From NCBI GenBank assembly GCA_963722295.1, contig CAVRLB010000007.1, positions 205,481-269,480 of the forward strand: DNA of 64,000 bases. The letters run 5' to 3'. The translations under genes and the position numbers were made by a program. Position 1 is the first letter of the stretch; the number at the start of each line of letters is the position of its first letter. The notes under the pieces are model-generated. The model had not been told where the DNA came from, made no database searches, and worked only from the letters and a program-made list of their open reading frames with translations. Source of the stretch: Brooklawnia sp032229645 (GTDB taxonomy: Bacteria > Actinomycetota > Actinomycetes > Propionibacteriales > Propionibacteriaceae). Shown piece after piece: positions 1 through 7,867 of this stretch.

Positions 1-518
1 GGCCACCCGCCGACGACGATCCTCTCAAGCAGGCTTGGCACCGTCAGCGTCTCAGCACGCCCCTCGGGCGTCTCGCCATCCAAGAGCCTGCGAAGGCTGA
101 CCTCCCCACTCGAGTAGCCGGTCTCGGACAAGCTCATCGGACGCATCCGCAGTCGACCGATGCGTCCAGCACCGGAATGCATGCGCGCGTCATCGCGCGG
201 ACGAGAGGACCCAGTGAGAACGTACAACCCCTTGCCCTCGTGGTCGTCAACGGCCCGCCGCACAAGGTTCCACAGCTCGGGGGTCTCCTGCCACTCGTCG
301 AAGACGATCGGGGTAGGCATGGTGAACAGCTGATCAGGTTGGATGTCGAGCGCCGCGCGCGCCGCCCGATCGACGTCCATCCTCAACATGGTCGCCCCGA
401 CACGGGCTGCCGTCGACGTCTTGCCCACCGCCTTCGGCCCATCGATCAGCAGCGCGCCCGTCGCTTGCATGCGCTCACGGAGTTCCGACTCCACCACCCG
501 AGATCGATAGTCCGTCAT
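1..518 (-). CDS. P-loop ATPase, DUF4143/AAA type (partial, runs off left edge)
   Basis: An open frame starts with ATG at 518 on the minus strand and continues through position 1, so the C-terminus lies outside the window. Residues near 27-35 read GPKAVGKTS, a Walker A motif. Further on, IVFDEWQETPELW is a Walker B-like strand with Asp-Glu, and LTGSSRP matches sensor 1 of this family. Such AAA ATPases with a C-terminal DUF4143 domain are common in bacteria, often near mobile or defence genes, and their function is mostly unknown. The family call is firm. The DUF4143 half cannot be seen here. Confidence 0.8.
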   Translation of the reverse strand, partial: MTDYRSRVVESELRERMQATGALLIDGPKAVGKTSTAARVGATMLRMDVDRAARAALDIQPDQLFTMPTPIVFDEWQETPELWNLVRRAVDDHEGKGLYVLTGSSRPRDDARMHSGAGRIGRLRMRPMSLSETGYSSGEVSLRRLLDGETPEGRAETLTVPSLLERIVVGGW

Positions 519-642
519 GTCCGAAGTCTATGGATCGTCATCCTTGAAGTCTATAAGTCGTCGCCCAAGGAGAACCTCGCCATCAGTTACGAGGACGCAC
601 GCCCGTCCTCTTGCCAGCCGCTTGGGCGAAACGCGCCCCGAC

Positions 643-834
643 ACCTCCGCACGGGCGGAGCTGAGAGCGGCACAGCGAGACGCTGTAATCGAGCAGATCA
701 GTGCCTACAATCCTGAAGCCGTGGTTTGCGTAGGTCCACCATTCGGGCACACCCGCCCGCAGTGGATACTGCCTTATGGCGGCGAAGTCACCCTCGACGG
801 AAACAAGCGGCGGCTAATGGCCTCGTACCAGTAA
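643..834 (+). pseudogene. S66 LD-carboxypeptidase C-terminal remnant
   Basis: The plus frame ending at the TAA at 834 encodes about 60 residues resembling the C-terminus of the S66 peptidase family (LdcA/MccF). It contains the stretch FGHTRPQWILPYGG, where the family carries its catalytic His within a GH..P..LP.G motif. Nothing upstream in any frame supplies the N-terminal nucleophile domain. I read this as a 3' gene remnant. Confidence 0.55.
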
Positions 835-903
835 CTGGCGCCTCGGTTCGAGATAGTTCAGGGCACGGCGTGGGCGAAGACGCGACGGCCCCGATTCGTC
901 GTG

Positions 904-1128
904 TCACTGCGGCCGGGCTTGGAGCACACCGGGTACGTCGGTGCTTGTCATGATCCAGGTGCACAGTTCGGGGCTGATCCAACCTGCGAGGGTGAGCAAG
1001 CCATCCCATCGGGTATCGAGGTCGAGCGACCAGATGCGATGATGATGCCCGATTCGGTTGCGAAGGTCTCGCATCCGGGCGAGGCGATGGGCACCAGCGG
1101 CGAAGCTGCCCGCCAACGCTACAGCGTC
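904..1128 (-). pseudogene. Abi-family (HEPN) protein C-terminal remnant
   Basis: The minus frame gives LRDLRNRIGHHHRIW followed by a DLDTRWDGLLTLAGWISPEL-like end. This resembles the C-terminus of Abi_2/AbiD-type abortive-infection proteins, including the R-N-x3-H HEPN RNase motif (RNRIGHH). An in-frame TGA lies immediately upstream (1129-1131) and no N-terminal half is present. It is a truncated defence gene, and the assignment rests on motif resemblance only. Confidence 0.5.
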
Positions 1129-1207
1129 TCAGCATGACCAGAGGCTCATTCATGCCACGCGTCAACGGTGAGAGGTTCGGACGGTGGAGCCTCCGACTCG
1201 ATGCCGA

Positions 1208-1516
1208 CTACTGCGCGGCACCGGCGTTGGCGGTCACGGCGCTGTACCGGGTGGTGTGAACGGCCGCAGAGCGCAGCCATCTACAGGGTTGGAACCGCCG
1301 ACGTCCTATCCGAAAACGACGGTTTCCGTCGTTATCAATGCGCCAGCCGGGGTTGTACGCGATCTCCCAGATCACCCCATTCGGGTCAGCGGCATGGCCG
1401 TGGAACACCCCGCCGAACGCACCCTCCTGCGCTGGCTTGACGATCGTGCCACCCGCTGCCTCGAACGCAGCGAGTGTCGACGCGCACCCCGACACCGCCG
1501 GGTTCATCGAGGCCAT
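1208..1516 (-). pseudogene. VOC/glyoxalase-like C-terminal fragment
   Basis: The minus frame contains FEAAGGTIVKPAQEGAFGG and then HAADPNGVIWEIAYNPGW, the usual C-terminal half of a vicinal-oxygen-chelate (glyoxalase-like) domain, with DPNG followed by the strand carrying the last metal ligand. The N-terminal beta-alpha-beta unit is missing. The frame also runs on for about 50 residues of unrelated sequence past the normal end. It is a fragment. Confidence 0.5.
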
Positions 1517-1646
1517 CCGACCGAGCGGCGGTCAGGTACTGCAGGAACTCACCGACATGCCCTGGGGCCAGTTCTACGCCATCTGCGCGTACCCCGATGG
1601 CTACCCGGGCGGCATCAAGACAACGCCATCAGTCGATCCCGCGTAG
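1505..1646 (+). pseudogene. second VOC-like fragment, opposite orientation
   Basis: The plus frame reads IEAIRPSGGQVLQELTDMPW and then GQFYAICAYPDGYPGG, which resembles the C-terminal part of another VOC protein (AGG.V..E..DMPWG....F.DPDG). It abuts the minus-strand VOC fragment tail to tail in homology terms, suggesting recombination debris. It is short, so confidence is modest. Confidence 0.4.
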
Positions 1647-1743
1647 CTCCGCCCCGGCGGCCGGGCGCCCCGCGCTGAAGCATCGGCGTTCACCTTCGCC
1701 GCTCGCCGACCCTTAACGCTTCGCTTGGAGCGCCACGCGCAGC

Positions 1744-2088
1744 TCAGACACCGAGCGCCGCGCGGCCCGCATCGGTCATACGACCCGCGACTTCGAGCTC
1801 GGCGGCAATGCGCCGATTGCGCTCGGAGGCAGTTCCGCGCGTTCGTCGCGGCGAGAAGCGTTGGAGGTAGGACTGGTCGTCGTAGGCATGGCGGGTGCTC
1901 TCGCTCCACCCGTAGGCGATGCCTTCGACGAGGAGATCGTGGAAGGTCACGCTCGGCTGAGTTGACTTCGCGCGCTGCAACCTCACCCAAACGCCGGGAT
2001 GAGTGTTGCCGACTTCTTCGAGCCAAGCCCGTAGTCGGGCCACGTCCTCGAACGCGACAACCTCCACACCGTCATCCACTTTCCTCAT
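1744..2088 (-). CDS. YdeI/OmpD-associated family protein
   Basis: This 114-residue frame appears intact and begins MRKVDDGVEVVAF. It carries the family hallmarks LRAWLEEVG, HPGVWVRL, SVTFHDLLVEGIAYGWSES and the run from YLQRFSPRRTRG to SERNRR. The family (YdeI, 'bacteriocin-protection' in some annotations) is a small cytoplasmic protein of poorly known function. The length is short for a full YdeI (about 190 residues) but matches a common short actinobacterial form ending near GRMTDAGRAALG. It stands alone among pseudogenes. Confidence 0.75.
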   Translation of the reverse strand: MRKVDDGVEVVAFEDVARLRAWLEEVGNTHPGVWVRLQRAKSTQPSVTFHDLLVEGIAYGWSESTRHAYDDQSYLQRFSPRRTRGTASERNRRIAAELEVAGRMTDAGRAALGV

Positions 2089-2254
2089 ACTTCAAGTATC
2101 CCGACTGGCACCGACTCGCACCTATGACGGTCCGCGCCGCGCACCTCCTTGGCACACGATGCCAGGAGGCCCACGATGCCCACGTTCTACGACTCCACCG
2201 CCGACGCTCAGTCCGCTCCGACTCTGGAAAGATGCAACCCGATAGCATCGTTGC

Positions 2255-2548
2255 GTGGCTTCAGATCTCGGCACCCGGGCCCTCGTGCCGAATCCGCACC
2301 TTGCGGCGCTGGCATTCCTCGTTGGCGAATGGGCGACGACCGGCTCACATCCGATGCTCCCCGGCCCGCCGCTGCGGGGAAGAACGAGCTTCACCTGGTC
2401 TGACGGAGGAGCATTTCTCGTCATGCGCTCGTATGGAGGGTGCGGCGGCAGCCTGTGGACCGGACCGCTAGTCCCCGACGATTCAAGGGCGTTGGGACAG
2501 TATCGCCGGTACCGTGGTCGTGTCCCGGATGTACATGCATGGCCCTGA
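2255..2548 (+). pseudogene. THAP4-like/DUF1579-type lipocalin-like N-terminal remnant
   Basis: From a GTG at 2255 the frame gives NPHLAALAFLVGEWATTGSH and then GRTSFTWSDGGAFLVMRSY. This resembles the first strands of small beta-barrel proteins annotated as FABP-like/THAP4-like or DUF1579. After about residue 58 the similarity stops and the frame continues as low-complexity Gly/Arg text, with possible continuation in another frame. I read it as a truncated gene. Confidence 0.4.
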
Positions 2549-2579
2549 GATCGGTTTCCGGCTGGTATGGGTGAAACTC

Positions 2580-2747
2580 ACAGCTAACCTTTCTCACACC
2601 CGTATGGTGAGGCCGACAGCGGGAGCTCTCGCGCAGGCCCGGCGCAGGATAGGCCCGGCACCGTTACATCGCCTGTTCGACCTGTTGCACGGCTTTGGGA
2701 CTAGTCGGTTGACATGGCCATTCTGGACAGACCCGGCTGAGCGATAA
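2580..2747 (+). pseudogene. IS4-type transposase N-terminal fragment
   Basis: The frame reads VRPTAGALAQARRRIGPAPL followed by HRLFDLLHG. This is the characteristic Ser/Thr-x-x-Ala-Leu-x-Gln-Ala-Arg-x-Arg-(L/I)-Gly segment of the N-terminal domain of IS4-family transposases. No DDE catalytic domain follows and no terminal inverted repeats were found, so only a scar of an insertion element remains. It abuts the preceding truncated gene and may have caused its truncation. Confidence 0.45.
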
Positions 2748-2768
2748 GGATTCGCCGGTCAGGGCACG

Positions 2769-3149
2769 TCAGTTGACCCACTGCACAAGCTGCCAGATAA
2801 GCCCGTTCGGGTCCGCGAACTGGCAGAAGCGCTCGCCCCACGGCTCGGTCTCTGGCGGTGTCACAACGCGGGCTCCAGCCTTCTCGATCCGCTTGAACTG
2901 CTCGTCGAGATCGTCCACCACGAAGACGAGTAGCAGGCCCTGGCCAGCAGGTCCGGCGATCTCGCTCGGCTTAAAGGTTGCCAGGCCGGTCGTCAGGAAG
3001 ATGAGGTTGGGGCCAGGCGCGGCGTGCTGGAGCGACACGAACCCGTCTGCCGCCATTACTTCCTCGTAGCCGAAGTGCGCCTTAGCGAACGACGCCGACG
3101 CGTCGATGTCGGAGACGTTGAGCGAGATTGCGGTTTGAGTGATGTTCAC
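2769..3149 (-). CDS. VOC family protein (glyoxalase/bleomycin-resistance-like)
   Basis: This is a complete 126-residue single-domain VOC protein. It starts MNITQTAISLNVSDIDASAS, carries FVVDDLDEQFKRIEKAGARV at the start of the second half, and ends PNGLIWQLVQWVN. Proteins of this size act as dimers binding a metal or small ligand. The substrate cannot be told from sequence. The gene is divergent from the TetR gene at 3215 and shares a 65-bp intergenic region with a palindrome, so it is probably that regulator's target. Confidence 0.85.
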   Translation of the reverse strand: MNITQTAISLNVSDIDASASFAKAHFGYEEVMAADGFVSLQHAAPGPNLIFLTTGLATFKPSEIAGPAGQGLLLVFVVDDLDEQFKRIEKAGARVVTPPETEPWGERFCQFADPNGLIWQLVQWVN

Positions 3150-3171
3150 GCAAGGCTCCTAGGTTAAACTA

Positions 3172-3184
3172 TGTACGACGTACA
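3172..3184. promoter_or_regulatory. putative TetR operator palindrome
   Basis: TGTACGACGTACA is a perfect 13-bp palindrome about a central A, centred between the divergent VOC gene (start 3149) and TetR gene (start 3215). TetR regulators usually bind such sites to repress both themselves and the divergent gene. Binding is inferred. Confidence 0.6.
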
Positions 3185-3214
3185 GTATATCAGAGCCGGA
3201 GAGAAGGTTCCGAA

Positions 3215-3946
3215 GTGCCGAGACCGCTGATTGACCTGATGTGGCGAGACAGCCCGGGCGCGCCAGGCGGTGGCCGTCGTGGCCCGAAATCCCGCTACTC
3301 GACCGGCGACGTCGTCAGCAAGGCAACCGACGTCGCAGATGCGGGCGGCCTCGCTGCGGTCACCGTCCGGGGGCTCGCTCAGGCCCTCGACATGACGGCG
3401 ATGTCGGTGTACACCCACGTCAACAGCCGCGATGACCTACTCGTGTTGATGGCTGACTACGCGTACGCGCAGATGCCCAAGGCGTCGTTCGGACGCTCAG
3501 CCTGGCACACGCGTGCGCGCTGTGTCGCCGAGGACAACCTCGCCCTTCTCTGCGCCCATGCCTGGCTGCTCGACATTGACGACCCGCGGACTGCGCTCGG
3601 CCCAGGTACCATCGCCAAGTACGATCACGAACTCCGTGTTTTCGACGGCACAACCCTCAGTGACCTCCACCGTGACGCTGCATTGACGTTCCTGCTTGAC
3701 TTTGTGCGATCCTCGGCGGGCAGGATCGTCAGGACGCCGCTAGTGGTCCCGGATTTCGGCGCCTTTTGGGAACAGTCAGTTCACGGTCTAGCGGACTATC
3801 TGGGGGAGGATTTCCCGCTCGCTCAAAGGGTCGGGGGTGTCGCTGGCGAGGCGATGAACGCGCCCTACGATGCCGCGCAGGCGTGGGAGTTCGGGCTGGA
3901 TCGGGTGATTGCCGGTCTGGCAGGACTCATTTCTCAGCCCACCTGA
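3215..3946 (+). CDS. TetR/AcrR family transcriptional regulator
   Basis: This 243-residue protein starts at a GTG preceded by an AGAAGG ribosome-binding site. The N-terminal helix-turn-helix is visible at about residues 30-80 (AAVTVRGLAQALDMTAMSVY and then THVNSRDDLL), the standard TetR recognition region ending in SVYTHV. The C-terminal part resembles the TetR_C_1 ligand domain, with a moderately long helix set and the terminal FGLDRVIAGLAGLI. It is divergent from the VOC gene at 2769 and probably autoregulates through the palindrome at 3172. Confidence 0.85.
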   Translation: MPRPLIDLMWRDSPGAPGGGRRGPKSRYSTGDVVSKATDVADAGGLAAVTVRGLAQALDMTAMSVYTHVNSRDDLLVLMADYAYAQMPKASFGRSAWHTRARCVAEDNLALLCAHAWLLDIDDPRTALGPGTIAKYDHELRVFDGTTLSDLHRDAALTFLLDFVRSSAGRIVRTPLVVPDFGAFWEQSVHGLADYLGEDFPLAQRVGGVAGEAMNAPYDAAQAWEFGLDRVIAGLAGLISQPT

Positions 3947-4080
3947 CCCCGAGTCGCGCCGCCACAGAAGTGTCTGACGCACCTGCACCGGTCGGAGCCT
4001 CACTCCCAACCACTCCCAACTGGCAGCTCAACCTCGGAACGGCTCGCCAAGGGTCGCGTTCCGATTCGCGAGGGATCATG

Positions 4081-4773
4081 TCAAGGAGCATGCGAACGCT
4101 GGCCATGTAGCAGCACAAGAGGCGCACCCCAGACGGCGAGCGTCACGCCTGTCAACACGTTCCACCACTGTGGAGTGAGCCAGGGAAACGCGCCGACGAC
4201 GAACACGATCGCGGCGAGAATGCCAAGACCTCTCGCCAGCCAAGTGAATTGTGGTCGCCAGCTGAGTGAGACGGTAGCGACGGCAAATGCCAGCATTGCC
4301 AAGTGCAACGCACCGTAGGTTTCGCTCACGATGAGCGCAGTGGCATCCGCCGACAGCTCGATCCCGAACACCGGGTACACCAGTCGACCAAGCGAGAGGA
4401 GCACAACGACGAGTGTGACCTGAGCCGTCAGGAACGCGGCGAGACCGACCAGTCCCCAGGTGGTGCTCGCGGCATCCCACCGTGCGTACAGGCCCAATAC
4501 TCCGGCGCACCAGCTGAGCACGGCGAAGAACAGCAGCTCATCGGCCCACATCAACTGCATTCGCCCTTGCTCGACCCAGGCAACGATCTCAGTAGGCTCC
4601 GCGGGTACGCGCGGGAGTAGTGCGATCAACACGAGCGCAACAGCGGCCAGCAGCGCTCCGACAGCGAACAGCACCCCGTTTATCTGTGTCTGTGTAGCCT
4701 TGCCCTGCGCTTCACCGCCGCCGTGGCCTACCGGTTCGTTAGGCCTTGCTTGCCCCGGTTGTGATCTGTTCAT
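4081..4773 (-). CDS. multi-pass membrane protein, unknown function
   Basis: About 230 residues from the ATG at 4773, chosen because AGGAAA precedes it at good spacing; an in-frame ATG at 4827 lies deep inside the upstream gene. Roughly seven hydrophobic segments follow a Gln/Gly-rich N-terminus, for example GVLFAVGALLAAVALVLIAL, the GLVGLAAFLTAQVTLVVVLL region and LGILAAIVFVVGAFPWL. I do not recognise the family with confidence. The start overlaps the end of the VOC gene at 4739 by 35 bp, suggesting translational coupling. Confidence 0.65.
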   Translation of the reverse strand: MNRSQPGQARPNEPVGHGGGEAQGKATQTQINGVLFAVGALLAAVALVLIALLPRVPAEPTEIVAWVEQGRMQLMWADELLFFAVLSWCAGVLGLYARWDAASTTWGLVGLAAFLTAQVTLVVVLLSLGRLVYPVFGIELSADATALIVSETYGALHLAMLAFAVATVSLSWRPQFTWLARGLGILAAIVFVVGAFPWLTPQWWNVLTGVTLAVWGAPLVLLHGQRSHAP

Positions 4774-5284
4774 TCGATGTTTCCTGTGCCTTTGCCCATT
4801 GCTCGACTCGTTGCGCACTTTCTTCATCGCTTAGGTCTTCAACGCGGGTCATGATCGACCAACGAACCCCGAATGGATCACGGATTGACGCGTAACGGTC
4901 GCCAGAGACAAACGTCGTGAGCGCTTCCCGAATCGTCGCGCCAGCAAGTTCTGCACGCTCGACAACAGCGTCTACGTCAGCGCAGTAGAGGCCGATCGAG
5001 TAGCAATCGCCGTCTCCCTCGGGAGGCGGCACTAACCCGAAGGCAGCGTTCGGTTCGCCGATCTGCAGGTGCCCGTTGCCGAAATCGAGCTCCGCGTGCA
5101 CGACGACGCCGCCCATCTCAGTGAGATCCGAAACACGGGCACCGAAGACCGAGTGGTAGAACTCTGCGGCCTCAGCGGCGCGAGGAATGGCCAGGAAGGG
5201 TGTCAGGCTGGTGAAACCGTGCGGCACACCGGCGATCGTGTGGTCACCGGTGACGCCTGTCCGAGCTGAGTTATTGTCGTTCAT
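4739..5284 (-). CDS. VOC family protein
   Basis: About 181 residues starting MNDNNSARTGVTGDHT, with the start set at 5284 because the glyoxalase domain begins about 20 residues later. The core LTPFLAIPRAAEAAEFYHSV, the HAELDFGNGHLQIGE segment and DRYASIRDPFGVRWSIMTRV are typical of PhnB/DUF1428-like single-domain VOC proteins. It is divergent from the AraC regulator at 5354, with about 70 bp between them, so the regulator may control it. The ligand is unknown. Confidence 0.8.
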   Translation of the reverse strand: MNDNNSARTGVTGDHTIAGVPHGFTSLTPFLAIPRAAEAAEFYHSVFGARVSDLTEMGGVVVHAELDFGNGHLQIGEPNAAFGLVPPPEGDGDCYSIGLYCADVDAVVERAELAGATIREALTTFVSGDRYASIRDPFGVRWSIMTRVEDLSDEESAQRVEQWAKAQETSNEQITTGASKA

Positions 5285-5353
5285 AGCCCTCACGCTATTG
5301 ACGGGTTGGGCGTGGTGTCTTGAAGATTTGCGACCAGTCCGAAGGGAGCGCGG

Positions 5354-6184
5354 ATGCCGCAGGTAATCAGCGGACGTGGCGTGCTCTATCCGACGCGGCT
5401 GCCGACGTTCCAACGTGTCGCGCTGCCGACCGAGCTGGCTGACCTCATCCGCTGGTTCTGGATTCCGCGTTGGGACATCCCGCCAGGGCGTTCGTCGCGG
5501 CAGCATGTGCTGCCTTTCCCCGCATCCAATCTCGTGGTCGAGCCGAACGGTGTGACCCTGCAGGGGCCAACGACGCGGGCCTCGTATCGCGACCTGCGCG
5601 GGAAGGGTTGGGCTGTCGGAGCATTGCTGCGCCCCGCAGCGGTTGCGTCACTGTGCGACGAGCCCAGCGGCATCCGCGACAGCACAATCACCATCGACGC
5701 GCCTGAGCTGCACGGTGCGGTTGTCACCGCAATGCAGGGCGAGGGCGAGACGGATGCCGCCGCACGCGCGGCTGCGGCATTTGCGAGCTGGGCAGAGGCT
5801 CGGCTAACTCCGGCCGACGAGGGCGGACTGCTGGCAAACGCCATTGAAGACCTGATTGCGTCAGATTCGGAGATTGTACGAATCGACCAGATTGCGAAGC
5901 TCGTCAACATCACCGCGCGACACGTTCAGCGCGTGACCCATCGCTACGTCGGAGTTCCGCCCTTAGCGGTGATCCGCCGCTACCGCCTGCAAGATGCCGC
6001 CGAGCGGATACGCGAAGACAGCTCACTGACGATCGGCCAGGTAGCCGCCGAGCTTGGGTATGCCGATCATGCGCACCTCACGCGCGACTTTCGCCAGGTT
6101 CTTGGCCTTGTACCCGTTGACTACCGCCGCGGACTCCGTGCCGATGCGCAGAGCGATGCGGTCGACCTTCGGCTCGCGCCGTAA
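5354..6184 (+). CDS. AraC family transcriptional regulator
   Basis: This is a 276-residue AraC/XylS regulator. The C-terminal DNA-binding domain is clear. The first helix-turn-helix is at about 185-205 (IDQIAKLVNITARHVQRVTH). The second is near 235-265 (SSLTIGQVAAELGYADHAHL, then TRDFRQVLGLVPVDYRR), including the GYADHAHLTRDFR signature. The N-terminal portion resembles the DUF6597 sensor found in many actinobacterial AraC proteins. It is divergent from the VOC/membrane pair at 5284, its likely target. Confidence 0.85.
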   Translation: MPQVISGRGVLYPTRLPTFQRVALPTELADLIRWFWIPRWDIPPGRSSRQHVLPFPASNLVVEPNGVTLQGPTTRASYRDLRGKGWAVGALLRPAAVASLCDEPSGIRDSTITIDAPELHGAVVTAMQGEGETDAAARAAAAFASWAEARLTPADEGGLLANAIEDLIASDSEIVRIDQIAKLVNITARHVQRVTHRYVGVPPLAVIRRYRLQDAAERIREDSSLTIGQVAAELGYADHAHLTRDFRQVLGLVPVDYRRGLRADAQSDAVDLRLAP

Positions 6185-6220
6185 GCGTGCCGAAGCTAGC
6201 CGCGCAGCGCTCGGCGCGCG

Positions 6221-6716
6221 TCATTGCTTGGCGCTCCAGGGTGTGTCTTGGTGTGAGAACCAGACTCGCCATGGTCGCAGTGCCACGATCCGATGCTGCC
6301 CTTCCGTCTGCGGCTCATCGAGTTCACCCGACCACACTGCGGTGTCACCAGCGATGATGCCGAGGCCGTCGATGGTGTCAACAGCAACGACCTGTGATCC
6401 GCGAGTGTGTCCCGGTGTGTGGAGCAGCCACACGCCAGGAAGCAGTTCGTGGTCGCCATCGATGGAGACGTAATTGAGGGTCTGCGTCGGCGGATCGACC
6501 CATTCGGGGATGGTGTAGTCCGGTTGCGTGCGTGCGTCTTCGAGTTCTGCGCGTTGCACGTAGATGGGAGAACCCAGTGTCCACCAGAATCCGTCCATCG
6601 GGATGATCGATGAGGTGCACGTAGATCGGCATGTCGACTGCGGCAAGCTGGCCAACGAGGATCGGCGTAATTGTGACTTCCGGCCCGGTGCTCATGATCG
6701 GGTCCGCGCCTCGTGG
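6221..6716 (-). pseudogene. MBL-fold hydrolase, internally deleted
   Basis: Two frames together reconstruct a lactonase-like metallo-beta-lactamase. The first (about 6716-6600) gives IYVHLIDHPDGRILVDTG. The second (about 6600-6221) gives GSPIYVQRAELEDARTQ, then LLHTPGHTRGSQVV, GIIAGDTAVWSGELDEP and VWFSHQDTPW. The segment that should lie between them, carrying the HxHxDH metal-binding motif, is absent, and the frames switch at the junction near 6595-6605. An internal deletion has therefore removed the catalytic core. Confidence 0.7.
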
Positions 6717-6827
6717 TATTCCGCCTGCAGTGGCGATTGCCTGCCACACCTGCTCGGCGGAAGCCGCGATGTCGTAGGTGAACTCGGCGCGATGGGGGAT
6801 GCGCGCGTTGTGGTCTTGGTCGTTCAT
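6717..6827 (-). pseudogene. SRPBCC (AHSA1-like) N-terminal stub fused to MBL remnant
   Basis: Starting MNDQDHNARIPHRAEFTYDI, then ASAEQVWQAIATAGGI, this is the first 37 residues of an SRPBCC/AHSA1 protein, a usual partner of ArsR regulators. It then runs without a stop into the MBL fragment. Its ATG overlaps the stop of the regulator gene (ATGA), showing that the original pair was an operon. The rest of the SRPBCC domain has been lost by deletion. Confidence 0.6.
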
Positions 6828-7405
6828 GATCCTGATGCCCCCTCCGGGCGTGGGTACGAGGTGACGATCAGTCGGTGCGGCCGCCCGTCGTTGTGGTGAT
6901 ATCTCGCGGCGATCGCGGTGATCGCTGCTTGGAGTTCGGATGCGAACGCAGCCCGGTCCTCCGGCGTGACGAACCCGATCTCGGCGTCGATTGTGAGGGT
7001 CGGCACGCGTGCGCCGCCGGCCGCTGCGTGCATGATCGCCCCGACCTCGGAAACGGCTCGCCCGTTGACCGCGACCAGGTAGTCGGCCGAGAGTTGATCG
7101 GCGATTCCAGTCGGGTCGATCGCCGCGGTCTGGAGCAGGTTGGGAGCGACGACCATCCGGCGGGCACTGCGTTGCACGAATCGCTCGGTGATCCCACCCC
7201 AACTTCGAGTCTCGGCGGGTTCAACGAGACCATGTGCCTCTAGCGCCTTCAGGTGGTAGTTGACCTTCTGGCGCGTCAGACCAACCGCGGTGGCGACGGT
7301 GGCCGCCGATCCCGGCTCCGTCAGCGCGTCAAGGATCGATGCACGAATCGGATCGAGCGCCACCTCGACCGCGGCACCATCGCTCAGGACTTGAGTGTCG
7401 AACAT
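6824..7405 (-). CDS. ArsR-like winged-helix transcriptional regulator
   Basis: 193 residues, starting MFDTQVLSDGAAVEVALDPI. The winged helix spans about residues 15-75: DPIRASILDALTEPGSAATV, then AVGLTRQKVNYHLKALEAHG with the recognition helix TRQKVNYHLKAL, then LVEPAETRSWGG. The C-terminal 100 residues form an effector region of unknown ligand. The following SRPBCC gene overlaps by 4 bp but is truncated, so the regulator has lost its usual partner. The other wHTH gene, at 9348, shares the ARQKVYELA/TRQKVNYHL helix style. Confidence 0.8.
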   Translation of the reverse strand: MFDTQVLSDGAAVEVALDPIRASILDALTEPGSAATVATAVGLTRQKVNYHLKALEAHGLVEPAETRSWGGITERFVQRSARRMVVAPNLLQTAAIDPTGIADQLSADYLVAVNGRAVSEVGAIMHAAAGGARVPTLTIDAEIGFVTPEDRAAFASELQAAITAIAARYHHNDGRPHRLIVTSYPRPEGASGS

Positions 7406-7414
7406 GGACTCACG

Positions 7415-7867
7415 CTACGTACGACAAGAAAAATTGTCAAGGGTGGATTCGGACACCTGCGGAGGTCCCTGGCGGAGGATCAAGGCCGCTCGGCGGGGTC
7501 GACTGCTGAGTCGCCTGAGGTGAAGGTCACCGAAGTCGAGAATCGCCCCGATCTCGCCGGTGGCCATGTCGAGGTCGGCGCTGTGCCTGCTGCCATGCGC
7601 CCACCCCGGGTGACGGAGAGACCCTGGGCGCACTTGGCGATGCGTCCGGGCGTCGGCCACTGTGATCGAGATCGGGACGAAGAAGTCGATCACCCGCAGG
7701 TCCGCCACAGCCGGATTGTCGCCGCCGATGGGTTCCATCGTGCCCGGGATGACGAACCCTTGGAGCATCAGAAGCAAGAAGGGCAGCAGCAGTGCCATGA
7801 AGACGCTCGTCGGGTTGCGCAGGAACAGCCGTGCTTCGGTGGCAGTCAGTGTCGTGAGCGCGCTCAT
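7415..7867 (-). pseudogene. ABC-2 type permease, truncated
   Basis: The frame begins MSALTTLTATEARLFLRNPT and then VFMALLLPFLLLMLQGFVIP, an ABC-2 exporter permease N-terminus with the first membrane segment. After about 70 residues (FFVPISITVA) it changes to Arg/His-rich text with no membrane segments, and the other five helices are missing. Its ATG overlaps the stop of the ATPase gene (ATGA), so the two formed one operon. The transporter cannot work as encoded here. Confidence 0.7.
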
